Made by a program: the position numbers and the translations under genes
DNA from: Caprimulgus europaeus
Taxonomy: Eukaryota; Chordata; Aves; Caprimulgiformes; Caprimulgidae
Reading direction: 5' to 3'
Assembly (NCBI GenBank): GCA_907165065.1
Contig: OU015523.1
Span: forward strand, 120,678,246-120,742,245
DNA length: 64,000 bases
Notes under the pieces: generated by a model
Told to the model about the DNA's origin: nothing
What the model saw: the letters and a program-made list of their open reading frames with translations, nothing else
Database searches by the model: none
Part shown: piece by piece, positions 23,030-35,409 of the stretch
How positions within the stretch are numbered: the stretch's first letter is position 1
Layout of the letters: the number at the start of each line of letters is the position of its first letter

Positions 23030-23165
23030 TTAGTTACAGGGTCACTAGCCTGGAACACCTGAGCTCGAGTCCTGTTGCTGCCTCTAGTTTATTGTATGAC
23101 CTTGAGTGAGTCATTTCAGAAGAGAGGGAACTGTATTTCTGTGAGGGGATACAGTAATGTATGAA
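23030..23165 (+). repeat. MIR/CORE-SINE-like remnant
   Basis: ctgagctcgagtcctgttgc corresponds to the tRNA B-box region of a MIR-type SINE (GGTTCGAATCC). It is followed by attgtatgaccttgagtgag and tcatttcagaagagagg, the degenerate CORE motif (TGTGACCTTGGGCAAGTCA). Polymerase-III box plus CORE in the right order supports the call. This SINE class predates the bird-mammal split, so the copy is very old. Confidence 0.6.
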
Positions 23166-23754
23166 TTGAATTACTCTTCTTTACATAATTGGAGAGCTCA
23201 TTAGGTAGCTGTTAAGAATGACTAAAACCCATTAAGCCTGATAAGACTTATTTCTTCCAAAAAAACTTAACAAAAATTAAACAGTATAAAATATAACTTC
23301 AGTTTCTAATGGAGTTGCTTTAACTCTTGCATTTCCAATACTGTTCTCACTGCTGATTGCTACTTCCATCAACTGAGTTTAAAATTGGCACTTTAAGTGT
23401 TGTTAGAGATTTTGTGTCTGACAATGAGGCAAAAGTTTATGGATTTAAAGTAAAGAAGCCCAGGGTGAAGTCACCAGATTTGACTTGTCAGATTGCTGTA
23501 CAAGGAGATAAATGTTCTAGAGATTGATGAAACAGCAAGAACATTTTATTTGATGGACATTTTAATTTGATGGCCACAGTGGCTGAAATGCCACTTTAAA
23601 ATGTCACTAATTAAAACTAAATGGGTCTTCTCTGTTAAGTCAGAAAATGTCTGGGAAATGTATTTGCGTTGTATTTTCACATATTACCTGGATATGCACC
23701 AGGAGGAAGGGATAAAAATCTTCACTTGTCAGAGGGCTGCTTATTTCCACAGAG

Positions 23755-23888
23755 AGTGTTCAAAACTCAACAAGACAAGTCCCACAGCAACCTTATCCAG
23801 TTAGTCTGACTTTTGAGCTAGGGTTGGACTACACCTCCAGAGGGGTGTCTTCCAACCTAACATACTCTGTGGGTCTGTGAGTCTGTGT
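23755..23888 (+). mobile_element. Old CR1 LINE 3' end
   Basis: gtgttcaaaactcaacaaga, then gctagggttggactacacct, ccagaggggtgtcttccaac and ctaacatactctgtggg follow the CR1 3' UTR pattern (TTGGACTAGATGACCTCCAG, AGGTCCCTTCCAACCC, ATTCTGTGA). The terminal octamers are degenerate (gtgggtctgtgagtctgtg). The 5' end is uncertain. Confidence 0.8.
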
Positions 23889-23889
23889 A

Positions 23890-24595
23890 ATTAGGTCATG
23901 TGTGAGATGATCAGAAAAATCTAGTATTATGTACACACACCAAAGTACTTTACTTAATCTTCAAGAGAAAGTATATTATTTAGTATCCAATGGATGAGAT
24001 CAACTGAACTCTAAAGATGCTGAGGGAAGACTGGGAGCCAAAAAAATAGGATGATGGATTTCTTTAGTAAGGTTAAGATCCAACTGTGGGAGATAATTAG
24101 GTACCTAATACCATAGGTGTGCATATAATTTGTCCTGTGGCTTTCAGATTTTCTTTTAAATGTTTTTGTTTTAGAGTATGACTTACTTTCAGAAGTCTGT
24201 GTGATCAGTGACTGCTTTGATCACTGGAGGGCACAGGTTTTTACATGCTGGGAAAAATCTTAAGCTCACTTGGGGAATCATGACTGATTTTACAGAGGGA
24301 ACTCTGCATCCAGTCTCCTTAGCAGGGGATTATAAAACACCACAGGTGAATATGAGCCAAGAACACTATGTTGCTTTAAAAAGGACAAATGTCATTTTAC
24401 AGTGTGAATAAAAATACAGCCTGCAAAATGTGAAATAATCTTTCTACTCTGCTTAATATTGATACAACCTTAGGGAATGTCCATCCTGGGACAAACCAAG
24501 AAAGTTACAGACCTGCTGAGCATAGACCTCAGAGAAGAAACAAGGATGAACTATGAGAGGTTCATGAGTGAGGTCTAAAAGAAAGGTGAAAGTGC
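23890..24595. other. Unique sequence
   Basis: No gene or repeat was recognised. The 67-codon frame at 24208-24411 looks random. Confidence 0.5.
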
Positions 24596-24599
24596 CTGA

Positions 24600-24940
24600 G
24601 ATGGTTTACAGTGAAAGGAACATGATGAGCTTCAAATACATGATAGGCTGTTAGAAAAAGAAATAGATACTTTCTTCTGTGTTCATACTGGAGAGAGCAA
24701 AAGGCAGGGAATTTAAACTGAAGTTAAGTCAAGACATGTAGCAGCAGAAAACTTGGATAGGCTGGGAAAGCAAGGTGCTGGAGTAAACAGCTTGGATGTG
24801 TTGTTTAGATGGTCACTGAAAGGTTTTCAGAATAGGCTCAAAAAACTGACAGATATAACTCATCCTTGTTGGGATAAAGGTGTGGATTAAATAATCTCCT
24901 GGCATCTTCCTCACCTCTACTCATCCCTAATTGTCTGGCT
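24600..24940 (+). mobile_element. Ancient CR1-like LINE 3' end (tentative)
   Basis: ggaatttaaactgaagttaa, ggttttcagaataggctcaa, gtggattaaataatctcctg and gcatcttcctcacctctact follow, at low identity, the order of old CR1 tails ('LKL', 'GFQNRLKKLTD', then GGACTAGATGACCTCCTGAG and CCTTCCAGCCCTAC). There is no surviving frame. It is assigned from block order only. Confidence 0.5.
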
Positions 24941-27729
24941 CTGGTTCTGGAGCACAAATTATCAGATGCAAAATTGTTATTGTTAAAGGAAATTGCACAT
25001 AGAAAGGGGCAGAGCCACGAAGGGGAGCTGTGGATAAACTCAACTCTATAATGTACATTATAGTGGGCAACCAATGCAGTTTGCACCAGTAGAATCCATA
25101 TTTCCTAAGTTAGAAGTAAACAATATCAACTTGTGTTCAGTGGAAGCTGAATCCCTGAGAGCAGTCTCTCATTTACAATCATAAACATTTCTCAAACTGC
25201 ACTCTCAAAATATGTTGAAAATATGAAGACAATATCTGGTTACCCTGTGTAATTTAAAATGGTGTGGTTTAGACACCCCACCTGAAATCAACAGTCCCTA
25301 CATTCTATACATTATCAGACTTGACATATTTACTGATTTAGGTTGCAGATTGATGCTTTTAGCAGCAAACCATTGCCATATTGGGGATTTCAAGACTTCT
25401 GGACATCCCACAAAATAGCTGTGATGAATATACACAGCCACTGTACTACATATGTGGGAATAATATTGTTTGGGATATACAAGAATGTAGTTCTGTGACT
25501 GGAAACAAAATTATAATGAACTCAATAGATCAATTACAAGAAGTAGCATCTCTGTTTCCAAGCACTAGGAATCATAATCTCTTAAGCAAAAAATAACGTT
25601 GTTTATATGCCTCACTGTTAGGTGGATGAATTGGCAGATGACACACTTCTCTGTATATCTCAATTGTATAGAAATATAAGTAGTTATAATAGTCACTTTC
25701 TGTGTTACTAGTAGAATTGGAAAGCTCTGTGAAAATGGCTCTTTAGAACTGATCTCCAGTTTTTCATTTATATGCTATATATCTGTACTTCACCAGCTTG
25801 AAGAATGCCAATTAGAGCTGCTGCTATACAGTCACCTTTTAATTTTCTGCTTCTCATGCTCACAAATCTGGGTGTTGACTGTTCTGTTGGATTGTTTGAA
25901 TAAAAAAATCAGTTTAAGATAAAAATAAGTGTTCTTTTTGTCTGAGAAATTTCTGGCCTTAATACCCTTGATGCTCATCCAGCACAGGTGCTCTACTCTG
26001 TAATTACTGGAAACAGCTTGAAATAAAACACTGAAATAGGACTGGTAACCTTGAAAATATTACCATTACATTAGGTAACAGCAGTTACAAGATTGCATAT
26101 GTATCATATTCTGGTCTTTCACTGTCTGATGACTGAAACCGTAGCAGTAGTAATGACAAAGAAAATAAAAATTCAAATATCCTTTCAGAAAACATTTTCT
26201 TGAGTTGCAAATGATTGGAGAGTGAAGTTAAAAGTAGCTATTCACTCTGTGGAAATCACAGTCAGCCACACCTGAAAGCCTTTCAGGATTGAATCCATTG
26301 ATCAAAAATGCTTTTAGCATTCCCATTTCCTTATGGGTTAAACAATAATAAATATTGAACAGCTGCAGCTGGAGAATTTTCAATAAATAAGGAGTTAAAT
26401 ACAACCCATGGTAGAGGCTGGGAGCTCTCACCAATACTTGACTACTACAAGCTGGTTCCTATTTTATAGCAGGCCCCAGGTGAAGAAGAAATGTTTAATC
26501 CTGCTTTTACTGGAGAAAAAAAAGGTATAGTTTTCCTCTGTAAATGTTTAAAAATGCAGTTATACTTTAGAAAACTTACATTCATCATCATTGCTGTTTT
26601 TCTGACATGGCTCTATGGACATTTGCTGCCTGGTGATGAACAATCTCTTTCTCCAGTCCAGAATCACCTGTAGAAGTGCATTTTACATGAAAATTTGCTT
26701 GGCATTTAACTCTTCACAGCTCTCTTGCAGTCCCACTGCAATTGTTAGCTGGGAAGCTTTCTGGCTTTGGCATTGCACATCCTCATGTTTCCAACCCATG
26801 ACATTCATCTACACTAGGAGCAAGTTGTGTTTCTTCAGTTGGGATTAGTGGGGAAGATAACAGATACCAGTTAAAGTAACACCACATGACCCTGTGGAAT
26901 ATTTCAGCACAAACATGAATATAAATCGCCTTCAGGTAGACAAAGAGAGCTGACAGTATCAATGCTGGGTTCAAAACTGAGCAGCAATACGTTGTCACCT
27001 GTTTTTCAAATAAATGTTTCTTGTACCTTCTGCCTTTTTCCAGCTTAGTGTTTAATTACACAAATCCAGCTCATCAAAGAGTTTTAATTCAACTTGAAAA
27101 AAAATAGATTTTTTTTTTTAATATTCCTGAGGAATTTTTTTGCCAAGTTATAGTGAAGCTAACTGTTCCTGGACATGTGTTATGTATAAAAAAAATCCAA
27201 CTGTTGTCAGTCTAAAATAATGAGCATGTGGTACAATGCCAGAATGCTCGGTTTTTTAAAGATGTCTTTGGATTTGTGTTTGGGTCTTCTTGAAAAACAT
27301 TAGTTTGTTCAGCTCAAAGAAATATAGTGATTAACAAATTACCTTCCAACAGAGTCTTGAAAGTGATAGTCTGTAGATATAAAAATAATAATCTCTTAAA
27401 AATAAAATCGGTCAGTTTTTGGCAGAGGTACAAGAAATCGGAGTATTTCTTTAAGAAGAAGTGGAAAAAAAACAATTTGAGGGTTTTTTGGTTTTGTTTT
27501 TCCCATTGCAACCCTGTAGGAAGAAAGATAACCAAAGGAGAAGTGATTGCATTACCTCTCAGTGGTTCACATCCAGGTACCTGCTCAGAAGAAACTATTT
27601 GACCACTCAGGATTCATGTAAAACTGTGGGGATTCAAGTACCAGCTTGGTAATCTGAGAAGTGGAAGATTTTATACAATATGTATTCCATTTCCAACTCC
27701 ACCTGAAAATTCTCTAACCAGAATGAGGT

Positions 27730-27769
27730 GGGGTGGATGGGGGACAGAGGGGGGCTCGGAGAAGAGGGG
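27730..27769 (+). other. G-rich tract, potential G-quadruplex
   Basis: Four G runs, GGGG (27730-27733), GGGGG (27739-27743), GGGGGG (27749-27754) and GGGG (27766-27769), have loops of 5, 5 and 11 nt. This is the strongest G clustering I noticed in the window. The long third loop weakens the prediction. Confidence 0.45.
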
Positions 27770-27783
27770 AGAACCACATTTTA

Positions 27784-27797
27784 GATTAGATCTAATC
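27784..27797. repeat. 14-bp perfect palindrome
   Basis: gattagatctaatc equals its own reverse complement and lies just after the G-rich patch. Confidence 0.75.
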
Positions 27798-28134
27798 CAC
27801 TCGGGAAATAGCATATATTCTAAGGTGGTGGTCTTAACATGGAAAGCCAGAGAATGTGCAGAATATTATGAAAGAAAGTGAAGCGAGTTAGCAGTATGTT
27901 GTTTTACTGTGTTATTTCAGAAGTCTGCAGATATTAGTTGAGATTTTAGGTTAGTTCATAAGTAAGGGTGGCTCAATCTCACAAGACATCTGTTTCTCAA
28001 ATTAAAAAGCCAACAAGTGCAAGATTCCACACTGTTAGCAATCTTCACTTAATAGAGATCCATGATTCAAAGAGATATGTGACTTAAAGTCTACTAGAGA
28101 GCATGAAGCAATCAATAGTTGGAACTTTTTATAG

Positions 28135-28372
28135 TACCTTTTATCCAAGGATCTCAAAATTCTTTACTGGCTTTAATTAGGCCTCACTCTACACAATACC
28201 CTCCTGGAATAGAGAAATGTTATTTTTTTTTCCTTCTGTATATAGAGGAACTTGAGACACAGAGGTTAAATGACTTGACAACGATCATGTAAAAGCAAAT
28301 AGTAATGACAGGAATAAATCCCAAACCTCCTGCCTTCCAGTCCCATGTTCTATCCACTAGCCAAATTTGTTT
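28135..28372 (-). repeat. MIR/L2-type CORE-SINE-like remnant
   Basis: On the plus strand ggatctcaaaattctttact, gaggaacttgagacacagag, gttaaatgacttgacaacga and tcccatgttctatccactag follow, block by block, the reverse complement of MIR/L2-related amniote elements (GGAAACTGAGGCACAGAGAG, GTTAAGTGACTTGCCCAAGG, CAGTCC...CTCTATCCACTAG). About 240 bp are recognisable, so this is the clearest of the three MIR-like remnants here. Confidence 0.72.
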
Positions 28373-28374
28373 CC

Positions 28375-30470
28375 TCTACATTAAACTCTAGGGTTTTTCT
28401 TATCTGTCCTGTAACATGTGTGATTTTGATTACAGGCTCAAAACCCATGCAATTAGAAAGACTTTCATCCTTTCCAGAAAGCAAAAAAAAATATTGAAAC
28501 AAATCAGTGAAAGACTTTCTACTCTCAGGTAGAGGAACAACTGTTCCAATTTACTGTGGTGAGAAGCTGTGAGAGATAGGGAAGAGCAGACTCTAGAGGT
28601 AAACATGCTGACTTTGGAGATAATGAATAAGGGTTTGTGTTTCTGCCTACCAGGTAAAATAGTTTTGGGAAGGTGTTTTTGCAGATTGTATAAAATGCAA
28701 AGAATGATGCCTGCAGTATGCTCAGGAATTCAGCCTCACAAATATATCTTAAGGCTGTGAGGGAGATGGTCTCCTGGGAAAAGACAATAGAGAATAATCT
28801 CATCCAGGTATAGCCCCTGAAGCTGGGAAGCCTTGCATAAGAGAAACAGGCATCTATCTACTCATGCAGGCTCTTAAATGTTAGAGTACTTGGCAAGAAG
28901 CAGGGGAAAAGGAGGTCAATATTATTAAATTAGCAGATAATGGAGATAATTCTGTTGTGTCTCTAATAGCAACTTGACTGAGGATATTGGATTGGATAAT
29001 ATGATTTGCTTCTTGTAGTTTGAGGTACATTTTGAAAATGGTAGGAAAAGGGAAATAAGCAAAAGAACTAGGTTAACACTAGTAGCTTGCATAAAGGCTG
29101 TGTTGTTTCCATTTCTCGGCAACCTAATTTCAAAGAGCCTGAATTTTTTATTTCTAGAATTGATTGCTCATCAGATGCTGATAGCAATTACGGACAAGAG
29201 AGAGCCCAGTTCAGACCTTACACAGAGAAAACCAGGTGGTTCATGAAAACTTGATTCACAGGCCTTACTAGAGACATCTCTGTGTTTAGCTTTATGTCAA
29301 AGCATGGAAGTGTGAATCAATTTATCTTTTTTTTTCTCCCTGTAACCAACTCTCACAAATTTTGTCATAATAACCCACACTGAATAGCAGAGTTAGCCAA
29401 GCAGTGCAAATATGTTTTATAATTTTTCAACACCAGGAGAACATAAGAATTTCTGTGTTGAGGTATCATGGGAAGAAATGTTCAGTCAAATAGTGAGTTT
29501 AGAATAAATATGGAAACACATTGATTGAAGTATTCACCATCTAAGTGATCCTGTGCACTGTTATACAGTCAGGGTGTAACAGCGTTACTCAGGCAAATCA
29601 AGCCAGCACATTCTCATTTCAGAGAAGATGCTGTGAAGTAATTCACAAGGGTTTGTTACCAAAAGTTACTTGCCTAATATTCTTTGGGAATAAACAAATA
29701 TACCAAATGTACAGGTTAGGAAGTTAGAAACTGCTTGCATTCCACTTAGACCCAGAAAAAGATGGCACTGAAGTGATTTCACTGTTCACACTTCACAAAA
29801 TCCACTGAACGTAGACTTGACTTTTAAATAAATAACCAATCTTTGCAGTTCTCATTATGAATTCTGAACAGGCAGATGTAACCATTGCTAATGATTTTTT
29901 TTTTTTTTTGTAGGTGTTATATTTGTCAAAAGCTGTCAGAATGTAGTAAAAAGGTGTTTAAACAAAGTAATATACTACTTGAACTCCTGTATGTCTCCTA
30001 GACTGAAGGTTTTAGATGCCTGATTTGTAAAAGCAAAAGAGTTCCAAGTGGACCTGTTATTTTTCTGGCTTTACTCTTTATGTATGATGCATTTCTACAC
30101 ATTTTTAAGTGTACAAATTACAGCCAGCATTAAAGGACTGAAAAAGGATTCTAATCAGATACAAAAAGACCAATCTCCATCATGGTTGTGTAGTAAAGAT
30201 GGTAGGAATTGTGAATAAAATAATAGTTATTTTACCTGTAATTTTGCATGCCTTTATACATGACTAAAAGAACTTTATTCAGAAACAAAGTTTGTGTCAA
30301 GACAACCAAGACTGGGGAGGGAGAGGAGGATTTTAGCATATGCTAAAACAACAAAGTTTTCAATAATTTTTCATACAATTGTGTGTGCCTACTATCTTCC
30401 ACGTTGTGTCTCTGATCTCCTTAATGAGCTTACCTGAATTTCAGAAAAAAACTAAACCAAACCAAAGACC
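28375..30470. other. AT-rich unique sequence
   Basis: No gene or repeat family was recognised. A poly-T run lies near 29878-29890. Frames of 92 codons or fewer look random. Confidence 0.55.
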
Positions 30471-30504
30471 TGTTGAGTTCTACATAGTATACCACTTTGA
30501 AGTG

Positions 30505-30582
30505 AACATTCCAGAAAACAGCATAATACAGTATTTTCATATGTTGTAGCAAATACTGTATTATACTATTTTCTGAAATGTT
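30505..30582 (-). other. Long hairpin-forming inverted repeat (32-bp arms)
   Basis: Left arm 30505-30536 (aacattccagaaaacagc...) and right arm 30551-30582 (aaatactgtattatac...) are complementary at 29 of 32 positions across a 14-nt loop. All three mismatches are C/A in plus-strand RNA but become G-U wobbles in minus-strand RNA, so a minus transcript would form an uninterrupted 32-pair stem. Weaker complementarity continues outward (acatagta at ~30482 with tactatgt at ~30588), giving roughly 120 bp of symmetry. It could be a MITE-like palindromic element or a microRNA-precursor-like locus. No transcription evidence exists in the sequence. Confidence 0.7.
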
Positions 30583-31709
30583 CTATGTACTATGTTCTAA
30601 TGTATTATGTTGGTTATAGCATTAATTTAGTGAGGAACACGATCAAACATCATGACCAACATAGTAATACAAGGGGTTTTTTTGCTCTAATCTGTTTGTG
30701 AATAACATTAGCTGAAAAATATCTAAGAAATCCATAAGCTACTGGCAAGCAAACATAGAAAGAGGAAAGAAATTGTCAGGAAGAAAGAGAGTACCAGTTT
30801 GGCCAACTGGTCTAGTTACATTCATAAACATGCTGAATAAGGAATGAACTGGTGAGAGATAATGATACCTTCAAGATCAGTCTTATTTAGTGTGAAAAGT
30901 TTAAAGTTGTGTCAATGCTTGGAAACTAGGCTTTTTTATGTTTTGTGAGAAATTCTAAAAATAAATATTATTTTCAACATTTCTAGAAAATGGACTGGCT
31001 AACACAGGTTTTTCTCTTTCAAAATTTGGAGCACAAGGAGAAAATTACACTTGTGTTTTAACGAACTCCAAAGACACTACTTGATTGTCCTAATTTTTCT
31101 GATATCCTTGCCCATGTTGCAGGGGCAGAAAGGTCTCAGAAGTCTCTGACCTGCAAATTAATAGAGATTAGGACCTTACTGGAGGATGACTTGGAAATAC
31201 CATGATGGATCTGCTCCATTGTTATGCTTTGGCTATAACCATGGTATGATGGACATTCTTTCTCCATTGTAGAAATTAAGACTGTCTTTCTTTTGAAATG
31301 CTCATCATTTTCTTCATTTCCTGTTGCAGTAGAATAGGTTGGCAAAGATGACATCCTCCAGAGTTTTCTGTTTAGAAATAAATTTCAGAGGGAGAATTAT
31401 TTTCTATCATAAACACAGGTCAGAATTCCACTACTAAGCTTGATTTGAATTTTAGGTTTTCGATTTCACGTTTTGAATTTCAAGCACAGTGTTAGATATG
31501 AAAAATGTAGTGTATCTTCCCAAAATTACAAATCTTATTTCATATACACAATAAAGCTTCTGAATCTCTGCAAGTTAATCTTTACAAAGCACAGCCATAT
31601 TTCATATTTTGTCTTCTATCATTGTAATAATGTAAGCCTTTTAAATTTCCCATATAGCTAAAATATACTACTTTGTGTGGTGATTGCATTTAAATAATTT
31701 GTTTTAAGG

Positions 31710-31734
31710 TTAATGGCATTTTTTTGCCATTAAT
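31710..31734. repeat. Small hairpin (8-9 bp stem)
   Basis: ttaatggca, a T6 loop, then tgccattaa form a perfect stem. It is a simple structure and may be fortuitous. Confidence 0.65.
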
Positions 31735-33595
31735 CTAGGTCCTTTGACAGAGGGTGATGAATAACATTCTTAAAGAGAATGTCATGATGAATGACTTCTT
31801 CTGAATTCCTGTTATTTTTTCTTATCTTTAATGGTTGCATCACTGTTCATAGTCTAACCCCCTGTAGGGATGGGACCTAGGTACACAGACTTCTTTCCAT
31901 ATTCCTACCTTTATTTGGAAGAAAAACTAAATGTACAGCTGGGGGATAATTTTAAGTGTGATCTATAGACTGTAAGGTATGGGGATCAAGACTGCAATTT
32001 ATAATGTAGATGAAGCAAATGTAACAGAACAAAAAAGCTCACCTTCAAGATGATCACCGCCCAATTAAAATGATTTTTTAAAATGTGAAAGTCCTAAAAT
32101 TCAAAGCAATCTTCCAACTTAAACTGTTCTTATTTCACTATGATCACCAAAGACAATTTTCACAAGTTCTAATCTCTTTTGAAGTCTTGCTGAATGTTCA
32201 ATTAATTCTGTAATTGAGGAATCATTATCACTTTACATGCTATTGATTACTGTATTGTTGTGAGGAGGCATCACTTCTAGTACCAGTTTAAGTATTCACA
32301 CATACCCTCTAAAGCAGAAGTGGTTGTTTAGATGATTTGTATGTACATTTCCATGTTTTTAAAATAATGAGATTTAGCTTCACTTTAATTTTGGACACCA
32401 AAATTCAGAAAATTTTATTAAGCAATACCCATGAAGATATTTAAGTTCTCAGTTCCAGCTAAAATGCTTAGAGAGGGCTCTGTAGTCCCTTCAATGCAAG
32501 AAAAAAAATCATGGGTTGAAGATCATGCACAAGTGACAGAAGTGGTGGGCTGAAAGCTATTCCATTGTAGGAAATTAGAGCTAAGGACTGGACTGTCAGG
32601 GAGCAACCAATGCACATGTGCCTGATGTACTTCTGCTTCATTTACCTACAACCAAGGGCAGAAAAATAGAAATATGATGGGATGGGCATGTCCTACACTT
32701 GTACAGCATCCAGAGTTTTTTATCAAAACTATGATGGCCACATACTCCTCTCCTGGACAGTAATAGTCACAGGTTCCCATCAGTCTTAGTCATAATTTAT
32801 TATTTTTTTATTTCCTTGAGCATAATAGAAAGAGCTCCTGAGACTGCTGTTGTCCAAAGGAAAACATACCACACCAGTTATGGCAAGAGCATGGTCAAAT
32901 ACATCAGTTGGGTAAACAATTACAGCAGATATTCAGCACAGAAATCCATAAGTAATAAATTCAACCTAAAATATCACTTATAATGTAGGCTGTTTCTGGA
33001 AACACAGGCTGCAGAAAACAAAGCAGCCCTTTCTAATGGTGTGACTGTGTGATATAGCATGGTCCTTTTTTTCATGTGTTTGCTAGCTGTACAAAAACCC
33101 TCTGTTTATTTATTCTTTTGAAGATTCAGTAACATATTCAGCTCTAATGTGTATTTGAAATGTGATGAAAGTATAAGGCATTCTTGATAGAAATAAAGGC
33201 ATGATTAAAGAGGTAGAGCAGTAACTGTCAGTCACATTTTGTAAAGTCATTATCTTGTTGCAGACCTCTGTTTAAGAGAGATATCTCTTTACCAAAATAT
33301 ACATAGTTATTATTACTGAAAAAAGGGGGTTGTTTTCTCTTCCAACTCTAGTTTTTGTGTAAATGTGCATGCACACCTGTCTGTCTGTCTCTGTATTGAC
33401 TTTTCTTTCCTTCCTCAAACTGTATTTGGGAATCATGATCTCTAAATCAACCAAGCCAGCCTCAGGCATGAAACAAATTCCACTAAAACCTTGCCATTGA
33501 ATCAGAATTATATGATGATTTCCTATACATTTTAGTTATACTATATCATGGATATAATAAGAAAAAAAAACAACTTAGAAACACCTCAACAGCTC

Positions 33596-33642
33596 AAGAA
33601 AACTTTTTAAAATTATAGAAAAAAAAATAAAAAAAAAAAAGT
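33596..33642. repeat. A-rich low-complexity run
   Basis: Interrupted A runs (gaaaaaaaaataaaaaaaaa). Confidence 0.7.
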
Positions 33643-34289
33643 GAAAAGGCTATTCAGTCTCAGCATTTCCTTGAACTGATGAAAAGTATGTGAACCTAAG
33701 TCCATGTGACTAAAATTCAGTCAGCTTTGTTCAATTCACTGCAGTAACTGTGAGAGCAGTATCAATTCCCTAGGTCAGCCCCCTGTATTAACATCTCCCT
33801 AGTCCTACCATCCTTTGACACAACCTACCATATCTTAGCTACAGGCCAACGGCTGTAAAAGCTGCACACAAAATCATATCTATTTAAGTAAAGGCTGTTA
33901 ACAAGTAATTTGTATTTTACTACCTTTTGTTGTTGTTTTCACTGTCTTAGATATTCTAGCAATAATATCATCCAAAAGTGAGGCAGATGGGCTGTTTCTC
34001 TCTTTCTGTAGAAGAAAACATGTTTAGAATGCTGAATTTATACATCTGCATTTCTCTGAGAGAGGGGACTACAGAGGGAGAAGAAATCATATTTTGCATC
34101 TCAATCTCACATGAATTTCAAACCTCCACAAATAGTTGCTCAAAATGACAACACTCCATAAATGTCTTACAGCTAGTAAGTTAAAGCCACTTTCAGTGCA
34201 AAGTAAGAAGAGCTTCACAGTTTCCCTGGCAAATAACACTCTGCCAGGAAACTGCCTTTCTCAACAACTCAAATATTAATTATTTGAAC

Positions 34290-35405
34290 CACAAAATCAC
34301 AAATCACAGATTTGCTGAGGTTGGGAGTAACCTCTGGAGATTATATAGTCCAACCCTTCTGCTCAAAGCAGGGGAAGCCAGAGCTGGTTACTCAAGGGCT
34401 GTGCCCAGTGCAGGTTTGAATATTTCCAAGGATGGACACTCCATAAATTCTCTGTGCAACATGTTCCAGCGTTCAACCACTGTCACAATGAAAATAGTGT
34501 TTTCTTGTGTTTGAATTGAACTGTATTTTTCAATTTTTGCCCCTCATCCTGTCACTGAAAGCTAATGAGAAGACCTTGGCTTCGTCTTCTTTGCTTCCCT
34601 CCTCACCTTGTTCAGGTATTTATACACACTGCTACGATTCTGCTGAGCCTTCTCTACTCCAGGCTGAACAGTCCCAGCTCTTTCAGCCTCTCCTTGTAAG
34701 TTATCAGTGTTGAGCAAAGGGGAAGGATCATTTCCTTCAACCTACTAGTGATACTTCTATTCTGGTCCAGGAGGTTGGAAGGACACTACTACCTCATGGT
34801 CATCTTAAAGTCCTCTATGACACTCAGGTCCTTTACTGCAGACCTTCTTTACAGATGGTGTGCCCCTGACATTTCCTTCTGATGAACTTTGTGAGGTTCC
34901 TGTCAGCCCATGTTTCCAGCCAGCCCCGGTCCCTCTGGATGACAGGACAATCCTCTCTTATGTCAGCTACTCTTCCTAGTTTTGTATCACCTGAAAACTT
35001 ACTGAAGGTGCACTCCACCTCATCCAGGACATTACTGAAGATGTTGAACCGTGGTGGTGCCGCTATCTACCCCTGGGATGTGCCACCAGTGACTGGCCTT
35101 CAGCTAAACTTTGTGCCATTGATCACAACCCTCTGGGCCAAAAATTCAGCCAGTTTTTGATACACCTCGGTGTTGACTTGTGTAGCCTATACTTCATTAG
35201 CTTTTCCATGAGGTTTTTACAGGATATAGTGACAAACCCCTTGCTAAATTCAAAAGAAACAACAACCACTGCTCTCTCCTCATCTACTGAGCCAATCATC
35301 TCCTTGTGAACAACCATCAAGCTGATTAAGCAGCATTTCCCTTTTATAAGTTGATGTAGACTACCCCTGATCTCCTTTTTAGCCTGGAAATGGAAGCCTG
35401 TCATC
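34290..35405 (-). mobile_element. Old CR1 LINE fragment including RT motifs
   Basis: This 1.1-kb minus-strand CR1 spans part of the reverse-transcriptase domain through the 3' UTR. At 35123-35404 the frame reads KGKCCLISLM, EMIGSVDEERAVVVVS, FSKGFVTIS and LMEKLMKY, matching CR1 KGKSCLTNL, GSVDEGRAVDVVYLDFSKAF and KLMKYGL. At 34833-35018 another frame reads ECTFSKFSGDTKLGRVAD and WADRNLTKF, matching ECTLSKFADDTKLGGVAD. The catalytic FADD is FSGD and the motif A aspartate of FSKAFDTV is replaced by V, so the enzyme is dead. The two blocks lie in different frames, showing a frameshift. The 3' UTR runs down to cacaaatcacagatttg near 34300. It is an old copy. Confidence 0.88.
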
Positions 35406-35409
35406 TCAC

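Larger units (their letters stand above)
24945..28130. other. AT-rich unique sequence with a G-rich patch
   Basis: No gene was recognised. The longest frame (91 codons at 27327) starts at a non-ATG codon and is not protein-like. The G-rich patch at 27730-27769 and the 14-bp palindrome at 27784-27797 are listed separately. Confidence 0.55.
30610..34285. other. AT-rich unique sequence
   Basis: No gene was recognised. It contains a small hairpin at 31710-31734 and an A-rich run near 33596-33642. Frames of 72 codons or fewer look random. Confidence 0.55.
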
